Positions 7,135-13,080 of a stretch of DNA of 13,080 bases are shown here, one piece after another; position 1 is the stretch's first letter, and each line of letters opens with the position of its first letter. Origin of the DNA: Comamonadaceae bacterium (lineage in GTDB: Bacteria; Pseudomonadota; Gammaproteobacteria; Burkholderiales; Burkholderiaceae_C); NCBI GenBank assembly GCA_947460065.1, contig CANHGF010000032.1:1-13080 (forward strand), in the 5' to 3' direction. Made by a program: the position numbers and the translations under genes. The notes beneath the pieces were generated by a model. The model had not been told where the DNA came from. It was given only the letters and a program-made list of their open reading frames with translations, and ran no database searches.

Positions 7135-7162
7135 AAAAAAGGGGACTGATGGAACAGTCCCC
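7135..7162 (-). terminator. intrinsic terminator of the tRNA gene
   Basis: On the - strand GGGGACTG, a 6-base loop and CAGTCCCC (arms 7155-7162 and 7141-7148 on the + strand) form a perfect 8-bp stem followed at once by six T (7135-7140). It lies 9 bases beyond the CCA end of the tRNA gene and has the textbook form of a Rho-independent terminator. It could also limit read-through from the opposite FAH-family gene, although the T-run favours the - strand. Confidence 0.88.
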
Positions 7163-7171
7163 TGCCGATTT

Positions 7172-7248
7172 TGGTAGGGCGTGGCGGACTTGAACCGACG
7201 ACCAAAGGATTATGAGTCCTCTGCTCTAACCAACTGAGCTAACGCCCC
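7172..7248 (-). tRNA. tRNA with anticodon CAT, probably elongator tRNA-Met
   Basis: The 77-base gene folds into a full cloverleaf with an encoded CCA at 7172-7174. The acceptor stem is GGGGCGT/ACGCCCT (G1-U72 wobble, A73). The D-arm is GCTC/GAGC, the anticodon stem GAGGA/TCCTT with loop CTCATAA, and the anticodon CAT lies at 7212-7214. The T-loop is TTCAAGT. The T-stem GTCGG/CCGCC has one mismatch, U50 against C64. The initiator is excluded because the first acceptor pair forms and the three G-C pairs of the initiator anticodon stem are missing. The minor tRNA-Ile that reads AUA after lysidine modification also has a CAT gene anticodon, so elongator Met is the best call but not certain. It is a single gene with its own promoter and terminator. 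Confidence 0.93.
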
Positions 7249-7257
7249 ACACCTTTG

Positions 7258-7263
7258 ATTTTA
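7258..7263 (-). promoter_or_regulatory. candidate -10 element of the tRNA gene
   Basis: ATTTTA on the + strand reads TAAAAT on the - strand (five of six matches to TATAAT) and ends nine bases before the mature 5' end of the tRNA, which fits a short tRNA leader. The -35 region has no good TTGACA match, so the call is tentative. Confidence 0.4.
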
Positions 7264-7421
7264 GCCCGGGGATGACTGAGGCCAGGTTCTGGCACGACCG
7301 ACGCCTAGGTGACTCGAGGCTGCGCCACTTGCGTCTCGGACGCCTGCTGCACTGGCATAGTCACAGCTCAATTGAGGATGAGGTCTGGCATGCGATCGCC
7401 GTGGCCAGCCCGGCCCCTTGT

Positions 7422-7426
7422 GGAGG
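7422..7426 (+). promoter_or_regulatory. Shine-Dalgarno fixing the SMP-30-like start
   Basis: GGAGG lies eight bases before the ATG at 7435 and decides that start over the frame extension up to 7309, which has no comparable site. Between 7264 and 7421 I see no gene or other supportable signal. Confidence 0.7.
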
Positions 7427-7434
7427 ACCCTGCC

Positions 7435-8400
7435 ATGAACACCCCAAAAATCGACATCTCATCTGTGCAAGCCGTCGGGGAGGATTTGCGCCGGCCTGAA
7501 AGCGTGGTGGTCACCGCCAAGGGCGAGATTTTTGTATCGGACCAACTCAGCGCGGTGCGCCAGCTCGGTCAGCCGCGCAAGACCCTGGTGGGCATGCCCG
7601 AGGGCTTTTTGTCCAACGGCATCGCGCTCACGCCCGAGCGCGACTTCCTGATTGCCAACCTGAGCCCGGCCACCGGCGGCGGTATTTGGCGCATCGATGC
7701 GCAGCACCATGCCAGTCCCTTGATCATGGAGGTCGAAGGTCAGGCCTTGAGCAATGCCAACTTCGTCACCACCGATTTGCAAGGCAGGATCTGGATTTCA
7801 GCCAGCACCCGTTTGGTGCCGCGCGAGCGCGCCTTTAACGAGCAGACCTCTGACGGCTTTATCGCGGTGATCGACCGCCATGGTGCGCGCATCGTGGCCG
7901 ATGGCATCTCCTTTACCAATGAATGCCGCATGGATCCCACCGGCCAATGGGTATATGTCAATGAAACCTATGGCCGCCGCCTCTCGCGTTTTCGCGTCCT
8001 GGCGCAGGACCCCTGCCAGCTGGGCCCCAAGGAGGTGGTGCATCAGTTCAGCGACGGCGATTTTCCCGACGGCCTGGCCTTCGATGCCGAGGGCGGTGTC
8101 TGGGTGGCTTGTGTGGTGTCCAACCGCATAGTGCGCATCGTGCCGGGCGCAGGCGCGAGCGTGATGCTCGCCGATGCCGACCCGGCTCTGTGCGCCACCG
8201 CCGACGCCCACTATGCCCAGGGTTTTCTGACCCGCGAGGACATCGACGCTGGCGGCAAGAGCGTGTTGGGCAACACCGCTTCAGTGGCTTTTGGCGGGCC
8301 GGATCTGCGCACCGTCTACCTGGGCAATCTGGCCAATCCCCACCTGTGCAGTTTCCGCTCGCCGATCGCCGGCGCAGAACCTGCCCATTGGCGCTACTAA
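7435..8400 (+). CDS. SMP-30/gluconolactonase-like beta-propeller hydrolase
   Basis: This 321-aa protein belongs to the SMP-30/gluconolactonase/LRE family of six-bladed beta-propellers, calcium- or zinc-dependent enzymes that mostly open lactone rings. Probable metal ligands are Glu22 (RRPESVVV), Asn163 (FTNECRMDPTG) and Asp212 (FPDGLAFDAEG), in the order known for the family. Repeated blade motifs include GRIWISAS, QWVYVNETYGRRLSRF and GGVWVACVVSNRIVRI. There is no signal peptide, so it is probably cytoplasmic. I chose ATG 7435 for its GGAGG and because the 42 residues upstream look non-coding. The gene stands alone between the tRNA and hrcA, ending 12 bases from the convergent hrcA stop. With the FAH-family enzyme and Bug protein it suggests sugar-acid or lactone catabolism, but this is inference. 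Confidence 0.88.
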   Translation: MNTPKIDISSVQAVGEDLRRPESVVVTAKGEIFVSDQLSAVRQLGQPRKTLVGMPEGFLSNGIALTPERDFLIANLSPATGGGIWRIDAQHHASPLIMEVEGQALSNANFVTTDLQGRIWISASTRLVPRERAFNEQTSDGFIAVIDRHGARIVADGISFTNECRMDPTGQWVYVNETYGRRLSRFRVLAQDPCQLGPKEVVHQFSDGDFPDGLAFDAEGGVWVACVVSNRIVRIVPGAGASVMLADADPALCATADAHYAQGFLTREDIDAGGKSVLGNTASVAFGGPDLRTVYLGNLANPHLCSFRSPIAGAEPAHWRY

Positions 8401-8431
8401 AAAAAGTCTGCCTCAGCGGCTGTGGCTGAGG
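8399..8431 (-). terminator. possible hrcA terminator overlapping its stop codon
   Basis: On the - strand CCTCAGC and GCTGAGG (arms 8425-8431 and 8411-8417) form a 7-bp stem with a 7-base loop, followed after five bases by seven T (8399-8405). The hairpin includes the hrcA stop codon, and the gap before the T-run makes it weaker than a classic intrinsic terminator. Its short position fits a tightly packed convergent pair. Confidence 0.42.
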
Positions 8432-9429
8432 GCCGAGCTGACCAGCTTGGAGGTGATGTCCACGATCTGGATCATCTTGTCGTAGGGCATGCGGGTCGGG
8501 CCAATAACGCCGAGCGTGCCCACCACCTGGCCGTCGACCTCGTAGGGCGCGGTGACCACTGACAGCTCCTGAAAGGGCACCACCTGGCTCTCACCGCCGA
8601 TGTAGATGCGCACCCCTTCAGCGCGGCTGGAGACGTCGAGCAGACGCATCAGCTGGGCTTTTTGTTCGAACAGGTCAAACAGCTTGCGCAGGCTGCCCAT
8701 GTCGCTGGAAAAATCACTGAGCGTCAGCAGATTGCGCTCGCCAGCGATGATCACCTCGTCGCGCGATTCGATGGCCTCGGAGCCGACTTGCACCGCCGCC
8801 TGCATCAGACTGGCAATTTCGCTGCGCAAGGCTTCGACCTCGTTTTTCAGCCGCTCCCTGACCTCTTCCAGACCCAGTCCTGCATAGTGGGAGTTCAGGA
8901 AATTGGCCGCCTCAATCAGCTGGGTCTGGGTGTAATCGACCTCGGTGAACAGCACTCGGTTTTGCACATCGCCGTCGGGCGAGACGATGATGACCAGCAG
9001 CCGTTTTTCCGACAGGCGCAAGAACTCGATATGCCGAAACACCGAAGAGCGGCGCGGCGCCATCACCACGCCCACATAGTGCGACAGGCTCGAGAGCATC
9101 TGCGCCGCGTTGCTGATGACCTTCTGCGGCTGATCGGGCGCCAGTGTGGGCTGGGCCATGGCATCGAGGGCGCGGGGATCGCGCTGGGCCATGACCATGG
9201 TGTCAACAAAAAACCGGTAGCCTCGGGCCGTCGGAATGCGTCCGGCCGAGGTGTGGGGGCTGACGATCAGGCCCAGCTCCTCCAGATCGCTCATCACATT
9301 GCGTATGGTTGCCGGCGAGAGCTCCAGCCCGCTGGCACGGCTGAGCGTGCGCGAGCCCACCGGTTGTCCATCGGCGATGTAGCGTTCCACCAGGGCCTTG
9401 AGCAGCAGTTTGGCACGTTCATCGAGCAT
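8413..9429 (-). CDS. hrcA: heat-inducible transcription repressor HrcA
   Basis: HrcA represses class I heat-shock genes (groESL, dnaK) by binding the CIRCE operator, and needs GroEL to stay active. The 338-aa length is normal. The N-terminal winged helix-turn-helix (about 1-75) is typical: [16 protein letters not shown] (16-31), [16 protein letters not shown] (38-53) and [18 protein letters not shown] (59-76). The C-terminal GAF-like dimerisation domain follows, ending in [11 protein letters not shown]. The start at 9429 is supported by the family N-terminus [10 protein letters not shown]. It has no visible Shine-Dalgarno, but a TAGAAT hexamer ends six bases before the ATG. No CIRCE sequence is seen here, so autoregulation through CIRCE is not supported in this window. 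It diverges from nadK across a 133-base spacer. Identification is firm. Confidence 0.97.
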   Translation of the reverse strand: MLDERAKLLLKALVERYIADGQPVGSRTLSRASGLELSPATIRNVMSDLEELGLIVSPHTSAGRIPTARGYRFFVDTMVMAQRDPRALDAMAQPTLAPDQPQKVISNAAQMLSSLSHYVGVVMAPRRSSVFRHIEFLRLSEKRLLVIIVSPDGDVQNRVLFTEVDYTQTQLIEAANFLNSHYAGLGLEEVRERLKNEVEALRSEIASLMQAAVQVGSEAIESRDEVIIAGERNLLTLSDFSSDMGSLRKLFDLFEQKAQLMRLLDVSSRAEGVRIYIGGESQVVPFQELSVVTAPYEVDGQVVGTLGVIGPTRMPYDKMIQIVDITSKLVSSALSHSR

Positions 9430-9435
9430 GGGTCG

Positions 9436-9441
9436 ATTCTA
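9436..9441 (-). promoter_or_regulatory. candidate -10 element of hrcA, implying a leaderless message
   Basis: ATTCTA on the + strand reads TAGAAT on the - strand (five of six matches to TATAAT) and ends six bases before the hrcA ATG, placing transcription start at or next to the A of ATG. TTGCGC lies 19 bases upstream as a poor -35; the perfect TTGACA at 9470-9475 is too far away (28 bases). No Shine-Dalgarno is present, which agrees with a leaderless message. Confidence 0.4.
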
Positions 9442-9547
9442 CGAAGCTGCGCGCCTTTACGCGCAAGTCTGTCAAACCGCAGCTGCCGCGCCTTGGACGG
9501 CGTCCCGGCAGACCTTGGCACAGCAGAGGCAGCAGGTATTGGCCCTG

Positions 9548-9556
9548 TGATGTAAT
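9548..9556 (+). promoter_or_regulatory. candidate extended -10 promoter of nadK, implying a leaderless message
   Basis: TGATGTAAT contains the extended -10 dinucleotide TG, one spacer base and TGTAAT (five of six matches to TATAAT). It ends six bases before the nadK ATG, so the expected start of transcription is the A of ATG itself. The -35 region at 17 bases is poor (GGCAGC), as is allowed for extended -10 promoters. A weaker alternative is TTGGCA (9515-9520) with TATTGG (9537-9542), which would leave a short leader. Confidence 0.42.
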
Positions 9557-9562
9557 TTACCC

Positions 9563-10438
9563 ATGACCTCCCGCTTTCGCCATGTTGTGCTGATCGGCAA
9601 GTACCAGGCCGCTGGCTCGCGCCTGGCCCTGCAGGACATCGCCCACTTTCTGCACCGTCAGGGTTGCGAAGTAGCACTAGAGAAGGAAACCGCCAACAAC
9701 ACCGGCCTGAGCGATATGCCGGCACTCAATGTGGAGGAGATCGGCAGGCAATGCGACCTCGGACTGGTCCTCGGCGGCGACGGCACCATGCTGGGCATAG
9801 GTCGGCGCCTGGCGCCGCACGGCATACCGCTGATCGGCATCAACCAGGGGCGGCTGGGCTTCATCACCGACATTCCGCTCGACGGCTACCAGGCAGTGCT
9901 GGGGCCCATGCTACAGGGCCAATATGCCGAGGAAGCCCGAGCCATGATGGAGGCGCGGGTCATGCGCGATGGCCGCTGCGTGTTTTCAGCCACCGCGATG
10001 AACGATGTGGTTGTCAACCGGGGGGCGACCACCGGCATGGTGGAGTTGCGGGTGGAGGTCGATGGCCGTTTTGTGGCCAATCAGCGCGCCGACGGCTTGA
10101 TCATTGCCACGCCCACCGGTTCGACCGCCTACGCCCTGTCGGCGGGCGGACCGCTCCTGCACCCTTCGATCGCCGGCTGGCTGCTGGTGCCGATTGCACC
10201 GCACACCCTGTCTAACCGCCCCATCGTGCTGCCCGACCACGGCGAGGTGGCCATCGAATTGGTGGCCGGCCGCGACGCCAGCGCCAACTTTGACATGCAG
10301 TCACTGGCCACGCTGCTGCACGGCGACCGCATCGTGGTGCGGCGCTCGCCCCATCAGGTGCGGTTTCTGCACCCGCAGCGCTGGAATTATTTCGACACAC
10401 TGCGCCGAAAACTCCACTGGAATGAAGGGGGCGCTTAA
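9563..10438 (+). CDS. nadK: NAD kinase
   Basis: NAD kinase phosphorylates NAD to NADP in the cytoplasm using ATP, the only source of NADP in most bacteria. The 291-aa length is normal. Diagnostic motifs are GGDGTMLG (71-78) with the catalytic Asp73, [11 protein letters not shown] (93-103), AMNDVVV (145-151) and the glycine-rich [18 protein letters not shown] (180-197). The N-terminus [13 protein letters not shown] matches betaproteobacterial relatives, so the ATG at 9563 is the likely start even though no Shine-Dalgarno precedes it. A -10-like hexamer ends six bases upstream. It diverges from hrcA and is followed after 65 bases by recN. Identification is firm. Confidence 0.97.
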   Translation: MTSRFRHVVLIGKYQAAGSRLALQDIAHFLHRQGCEVALEKETANNTGLSDMPALNVEEIGRQCDLGLVLGGDGTMLGIGRRLAPHGIPLIGINQGRLGFITDIPLDGYQAVLGPMLQGQYAEEARAMMEARVMRDGRCVFSATAMNDVVVNRGATTGMVELRVEVDGRFVANQRADGLIIATPTGSTAYALSAGGPLLHPSIAGWLLVPIAPHTLSNRPIVLPDHGEVAIELVAGRDASANFDMQSLATLLHGDRIVVRRSPHQVRFLHPQRWNYFDTLRRKLHWNEGGA

Positions 10439-10463
10439 CAAGGCCCCGGCTGTCGCTTACGAT
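10435..10463 (+). promoter_or_regulatory. candidate recN promoter overlapping the nadK stop codon
   Basis: TTAACA (10435-10440, five of six matches to TTGACA) and TACGAT (10458-10463, four of six matches to TATAAT) are spaced by exactly 17 bases. The -35 includes the TAA stop of nadK. Transcription would begin near 10470, about 34 bases before the recN ATG, so recN and rapZ could be expressed apart from nadK. Confidence 0.42.
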
Positions 10464-10473
10464 TTGCGACAGC
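10449..10473. promoter_or_regulatory. 8-bp dyad over the recN -10 (possible operator or mRNA hairpin)
   Basis: GCTGTCGC (10449-10456) and GCGACAGC (10466-10473) form a perfect inverted repeat with a 9-base centre that contains the candidate -10. The position suits a repressor operator. The outer CTGT...ACAG letters recall LexA half-sites, but the spacing is far longer than the standard LexA box (CTGT-N8-ACAG). With no T-run after it, it is unlikely to be an intrinsic terminator of nadK. Confidence 0.4.
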
Positions 10474-10503
10474 GTCCACTTTGCCGCTTGCAGCCCGTCC
10501 GCC

Positions 10504-12147
10504 ATGAGCCTCAAGAGCCTGTTTCTGCGTGATTTCGTCATCGTGCATCAACTCGAGATCGAGTTGGCCGGTGGCTTTACCGTGCTCACCGGCGAGACTG
10601 GCGCTGGCAAGTCCATCCTGATCGATGCGCTGCAACTGGCCCTGGGCGCGCGCGCCGAGGCCAGCGTGGTGCGCGAGGGCGCGCCGCGCTGCGAGGTCTC
10701 GGCCTGCTTCGATGCCCCGGCTGGACTGCGCCTTTGGCTGGAAGAGGCGGGCTTTGCGACCGCCGAAGAACTGCTGCTCAAACGCACGGTCGACAGCCAG
10801 GGCAAGAGCCGGGCCTGGGTCAACGGCAGCCCAGCCACCGCCACCCAGTTGCGTGAACTGGGCGAGCGGCTGGTCGACATTCACGGCCAGCACGCCTGGC
10901 AGAGCCTGACCCGTGCCGACGAGGTCAAGGCCTTGCTTGACGCCTATGCCAGCGTCTCCACCGATGCGCTCAAGGCGCGCTGGCAGGACTGGCGACAGGC
11001 CAGCCGCAGCCTCGAACAAGCCCGACAGGCGCAGCAGACGCTGGCGAGCGAGCGCGAGCGGCTGAGCTGGCAGATTGGCGAGCTGAGCAAGCTTGCGCCG
11101 GCGGCCGGCCAATGGGAGGAGCTCAATGCACAGCACAGCCGCCTGTCGCATGCACAGGCCCTGCACGACGCGGTGCAGGGCGCGATCGACGCGCTGCAGC
11201 AAGCCGATGCCAATGCCGCTGGCCTGCTCAGCCGAGCGCTAGACCTGCTGCAGGCGCAGGCGCAGATCGAGCCCCGCTTTGAGCCCATCACCGAAGTCCT
11301 GGCCAGCGCCCTGGCCCAGGCCGAGGATGCGGCGCACTCGCTCAGTACATATGCCCGCCATGCTGAACTCGACCCACAAAGCCTGGCTGAGCTCGACGAG
11401 CGGCTGGCCCTGTGGATGAGCCTGGCCCGGCGCTATAGATGCGCGCCGGCAGAATTACCCGCCCTGCTGGGCGGCTGGGAACAAGAGCTGTGCCGGCTCG
11501 ACGCCGCTGCCGACCTCGACGCGCTTGAGCGCGCCAGTCAGGCGGCAGAGCGGGCCTACCGCGACGAGGCCAAAACAGTATCCAAAGCGCGTGCCAAGGC
11601 CGCCCCCCAACTGGCGCGTGCCATCACGGCGGCGATGCAAGGCCTGGGCATGCCCGGCGGCAAATTCGAAGTCGCCCTGGAGCCGCTGACCGAACCCGAG
11701 CAGCACGGTATGGAACAGGTGCAGTTTTTGGTGGCCGGCCATCCCGGCGCCACTCCCAGGCCAGTGGGCAAGGTGGCATCGGGCGGCGAGCTCTCACGCA
11801 TCGCCTTGGCCATAGCAGTGACCACCAGCGGCCTGGGGCAGGCGCAGACGCTGATTTTTGACGAGGTCGACGCTGGCGTGGGCGGCGCTGTTGCGCAGAC
11901 GGTGGGCCAGCTGATGAAAAAGCTAGGCCGCGATCGCCAGGTCATGGCCGTCACCCATCTGCCACAGGTCGCCGCCTGCGCCGACGCCCATCTGCTGGTA
12001 AGCAAGGAAAGCCGCGGCCAGAGCACTGCCAGCCGGGTGCAGCCGATCGAAGGCCCGCAACGGGTGCAGGAAATTGCCCGCATGCTCGGCGGCGAGCGCC
12101 TGTCCGAGACCAGCCTGGCCCATGCCCGCGAGATGCTCAGCCCATGA
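10504..12147 (+). CDS. recN: DNA repair protein RecN
   Basis: RecN is an SMC-like ATPase that acts early in recombinational repair of double-strand breaks, holding DNA ends or sister chromatids together. The 547-aa length matches the family. The N-terminal head has [20 protein letters not shown] (25-44) with Walker A at 30-37, then [11 protein letters not shown] (125-135). Two coiled-coil arms (about 150-235 and 290-380), rich in Ala, Gln, Arg and Glu, flank the middle. The C-terminal head has the ABC signature [13 protein letters not shown] (425-437), Walker [13 protein letters not shown] (450-461) and [11 protein letters not shown] (484-494). No clear Shine-Dalgarno precedes the ATG, but the family N-terminus supports it. 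The gene overlaps rapZ by ATGA. No standard LexA box lies upstream, unusual given SOS control of recN in Escherichia coli. Confidence 0.97.
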   Translation: MSLKSLFLRDFVIVHQLEIELAGGFTVLTGETGAGKSILIDALQLALGARAEASVVREGAPRCEVSACFDAPAGLRLWLEEAGFATAEELLLKRTVDSQGKSRAWVNGSPATATQLRELGERLVDIHGQHAWQSLTRADEVKALLDAYASVSTDALKARWQDWRQASRSLEQARQAQQTLASERERLSWQIGELSKLAPAAGQWEELNAQHSRLSHAQALHDAVQGAIDALQQADANAAGLLSRALDLLQAQAQIEPRFEPITEVLASALAQAEDAAHSLSTYARHAELDPQSLAELDERLALWMSLARRYRCAPAELPALLGGWEQELCRLDAAADLDALERASQAAERAYRDEAKTVSKARAKAAPQLARAITAAMQGLGMPGGKFEVALEPLTEPEQHGMEQVQFLVAGHPGATPRPVGKVASGGELSRIALAIAVTTSGLGQAQTLIFDEVDAGVGGAVAQTVGQLMKKLGRDRQVMAVTHLPQVAACADAHLLVSKESRGQSTASRVQPIEGPQRVQEIARMLGGERLSETSLAHAREMLSP

Positions 12148-13031
12148 CAGCCGCCGATACCTTACCCATGGAAATGGTGCTGATCACCGGCATGTCCGGC
12201 TCGGGCAAATCGGTGGCCCTGCATGCGCTAGAGGACGCCGGCTACTACTGCGTCGACAACCTGCCGCCCGAGTTGCTCGACAGCTTTGTGGCGCTGGAGC
12301 GCCAGCATGGGGCGCGCAAGATCGGCATCGCCATGGATGTGCGCAGCGCGGCCTCGCTGCCCATCGTGCCCCGTCAGCTGCATGCCCTGCGCGCGCAGGC
12401 CGTGGCCATCACCTCGATTTTTTTGGATGCCAGCACCGAAACCCTGGTGCGGCGGTTTTCTGAGACCCGCAGACTGCATCCGCTGTCTCAGGTCGAAAAA
12501 CCCGATCAGCACCGCGCGCTGGTCGAGGCGATCGAGCTCGAGCGCGAGCTGCTGGGCGAGCTGCGCGAGCAAGCGCATGTGCTCGACTCCAGCATGATCC
12601 GGCCCTCGCAGCTGCAGGCCTCGATCAAGGCCCTGATTTCGGCGCCCAGTTCGCGCCTGACCCTGGTCTTCGAGTCCTTCGCCTTCAAGCGCGGCGTACC
12701 GATGGACGCCGACTATGTGTTCGATGTGCGCATGCTGCCCAATCCGCACTATCTCCCCGAGCTCAAGCCGCTGACCGGCAAGGACGCGCCGGTGGCGGCT
12801 TTCCTCAAGGCCAGCACGGAGGTCGATGCCATGTTCAATGGCATTCAAGGCTTCCTGCAGCATTGGCTGCAAGCCCTGGCGCGCGACCACCGCAGCTATG
12901 TCACCGTGGCCATCGGTTGCACTGGCGGCCAGCACCGGTCGGTCTACCTGGTCGAGGCCCTGGCTCAGGCCTTTGGCGCGCAATGGAACACCCTGAGACG
13001 ACACCGCGAGCTAGACGCCACCAGCGCCTAA
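12144..13031 (+). CDS. rapZ: RNase adapter protein RapZ (YhbJ/YvcJ family nucleotide-binding protein)
   Basis: In enterobacteria RapZ binds the small RNA GlmZ and delivers it to RNase E, controlling glucosamine-6-phosphate synthase; elsewhere the family is known mainly as a P-loop nucleotide-binding protein. The 295-aa length is normal. The N-terminal kinase-like domain has Walker A GMSGSGKS (16-23), [13 protein letters not shown] (33-45), MDVRS (64-68) and [10 protein letters not shown] (105-114). The C-terminal RNA-binding/sensing domain has [18 protein letters not shown] (179-196), LPNPHY (198-203) and GCTGGQHRS (258-266). The start at 12144 is in an ATGA overlap with recN; ATG 12168 (MEMVLITG) is a possible shorter start, and neither has a clear Shine-Dalgarno. 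No ptsN or hprK neighbour is seen in the window. Identification is firm; the GlmZ role is not shown for this lineage. Confidence 0.96.
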   Translation: MTAADTLPMEMVLITGMSGSGKSVALHALEDAGYYCVDNLPPELLDSFVALERQHGARKIGIAMDVRSAASLPIVPRQLHALRAQAVAITSIFLDASTETLVRRFSETRRLHPLSQVEKPDQHRALVEAIELERELLGELREQAHVLDSSMIRPSQLQASIKALISAPSSRLTLVFESFAFKRGVPMDADYVFDVRMLPNPHYLPELKPLTGKDAPVAAFLKASTEVDAMFNGIQGFLQHWLQALARDHRSYVTVAIGCTGGQHRSVYLVEALAQAFGAQWNTLRRHRELDATSA

Positions 13032-13054
13032 AGCGTGCCCCGACTAAAGTAAGA

Positions 13055-13080
13055 GTGGGAGCCGCGCCCTCGCGGCGATG
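13055..13080 (+). repeat. REP-like palindrome, cut by the window end
   Basis: GTGGGAG (13055-13061) leads into a perfect 6-bp stem GCCGCG (13061-13066) / CGCGGC (13071-13076) with a CCCT loop, followed by GATG at the window edge. The GTGGGAGC...GCGATG frame is the form of REP elements well known in Pseudomonas and other proteobacteria. It lies 23 bases after the rapZ stop, a usual position for REPs; it may be the first unit of a pair. It has no T-run within the visible part. Confidence 0.6.

Noticed and set aside
7172..7195. Attachment site at the tRNA 3' end
   Set aside because: No second copy of this sequence and no integrase gene occur in the window.
7309..7434. Longer N-terminus for the SMP-30-like protein
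   Set aside because: The 42 extra residues are Cys/Arg-rich and unlike the family, and GGAGG precedes ATG 7435.
9470..9475. TTGACA on the - strand as the hrcA -35 box
   Set aside because: It lies 28 bases from the TAGAAT hexamer, and at the normal 17-base spacing there is only GCGCAG.
9430..9562. CIRCE operator between hrcA and nadK
   Set aside because: No TTAGCACTC-N9-GAGTGCTAA or close variant was seen on either strand.
10449..10473. LexA/SOS box upstream of recN
   Set aside because: The CTGT and ACAG ends are 15 bases apart rather than the 8 of the standard box; kept only as an unassigned dyad.
1..13080. CRISPR array, insertion sequence, prophage, toxin-antitoxin or defence genes
   Set aside because: No regular direct repeats, transposase motifs, phage proteins or small toxin-antitoxin pairs were seen on either strand.

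Overview
The window is GC-rich chromosomal DNA that fits a betaproteobacterium of the order Burkholderiales. Three things point there: a Bug-family solute-binding protein (a family greatly expanded in that order), a hrcA/nadK/recN neighbourhood, and a RapZ with close betaproteobacterial-style motifs. The genus cannot be named from the sequence alone.

Left block (1-4881, + strand): a catabolic operon cut off at its 5' end. It encodes the C-terminal part of an alpha/beta-hydrolase, then the FAD (289 aa), molybdopterin (768 aa) and 2Fe-2S (160 aa) subunits of a xanthine-dehydrogenase-family molybdenum hydroxylase, then a CoxG-like SRPBCC protein with a C-terminal membrane anchor. The first four genes are joined by three 4-base ATGA overlaps. 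The molybdenum subunit carries the AFRGFG motif and the catalytic GLGESG glutamate. It lacks the CO-dehydrogenase active-site loop, so it is probably a hydroxylase of an organic (aromatic, heterocyclic or aldehyde) substrate. The hydrolase may act on its substrate or product.

Middle block (4882-8400): a short convergent spacer with a dispersed palindromic repeat; a Bug-type periplasmic binding protein (- strand) divergent from a fumarylacetoacetate-hydrolase-family enzyme (+ strand); a tRNA with anticodon CAT (elongator Met is the best call) on the - strand with its own terminator; and an SMP-30/gluconolactonase-type hydrolase (+ strand). The uptake protein and three hydrolase-type enzymes suggest use of organic acids or ring-cleavage products. 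No step is proved and no regulator gene is present.

Right block (8413-13031): housekeeping and stress genes. hrcA (- strand) diverges from nadK (+ strand), which is followed by recN and rapZ; recN and rapZ overlap by ATGA. Both hrcA and nadK have a good -10 hexamer ending six bases before the ATG and no Shine-Dalgarno, so both messages may be leaderless. A recN promoter candidate overlaps the nadK stop codon and its -10 lies inside a perfect 8-bp dyad. The window ends inside a REP-like palindrome.

No CRISPR array, insertion sequence, phage gene or defence system was seen. Most of the window is ordinary. The points worth checking are the unassigned molybdenum hydroxylase, the possible leaderless hrcA/nadK pair, the recN dyad and a T-stem mismatch in the tRNA.
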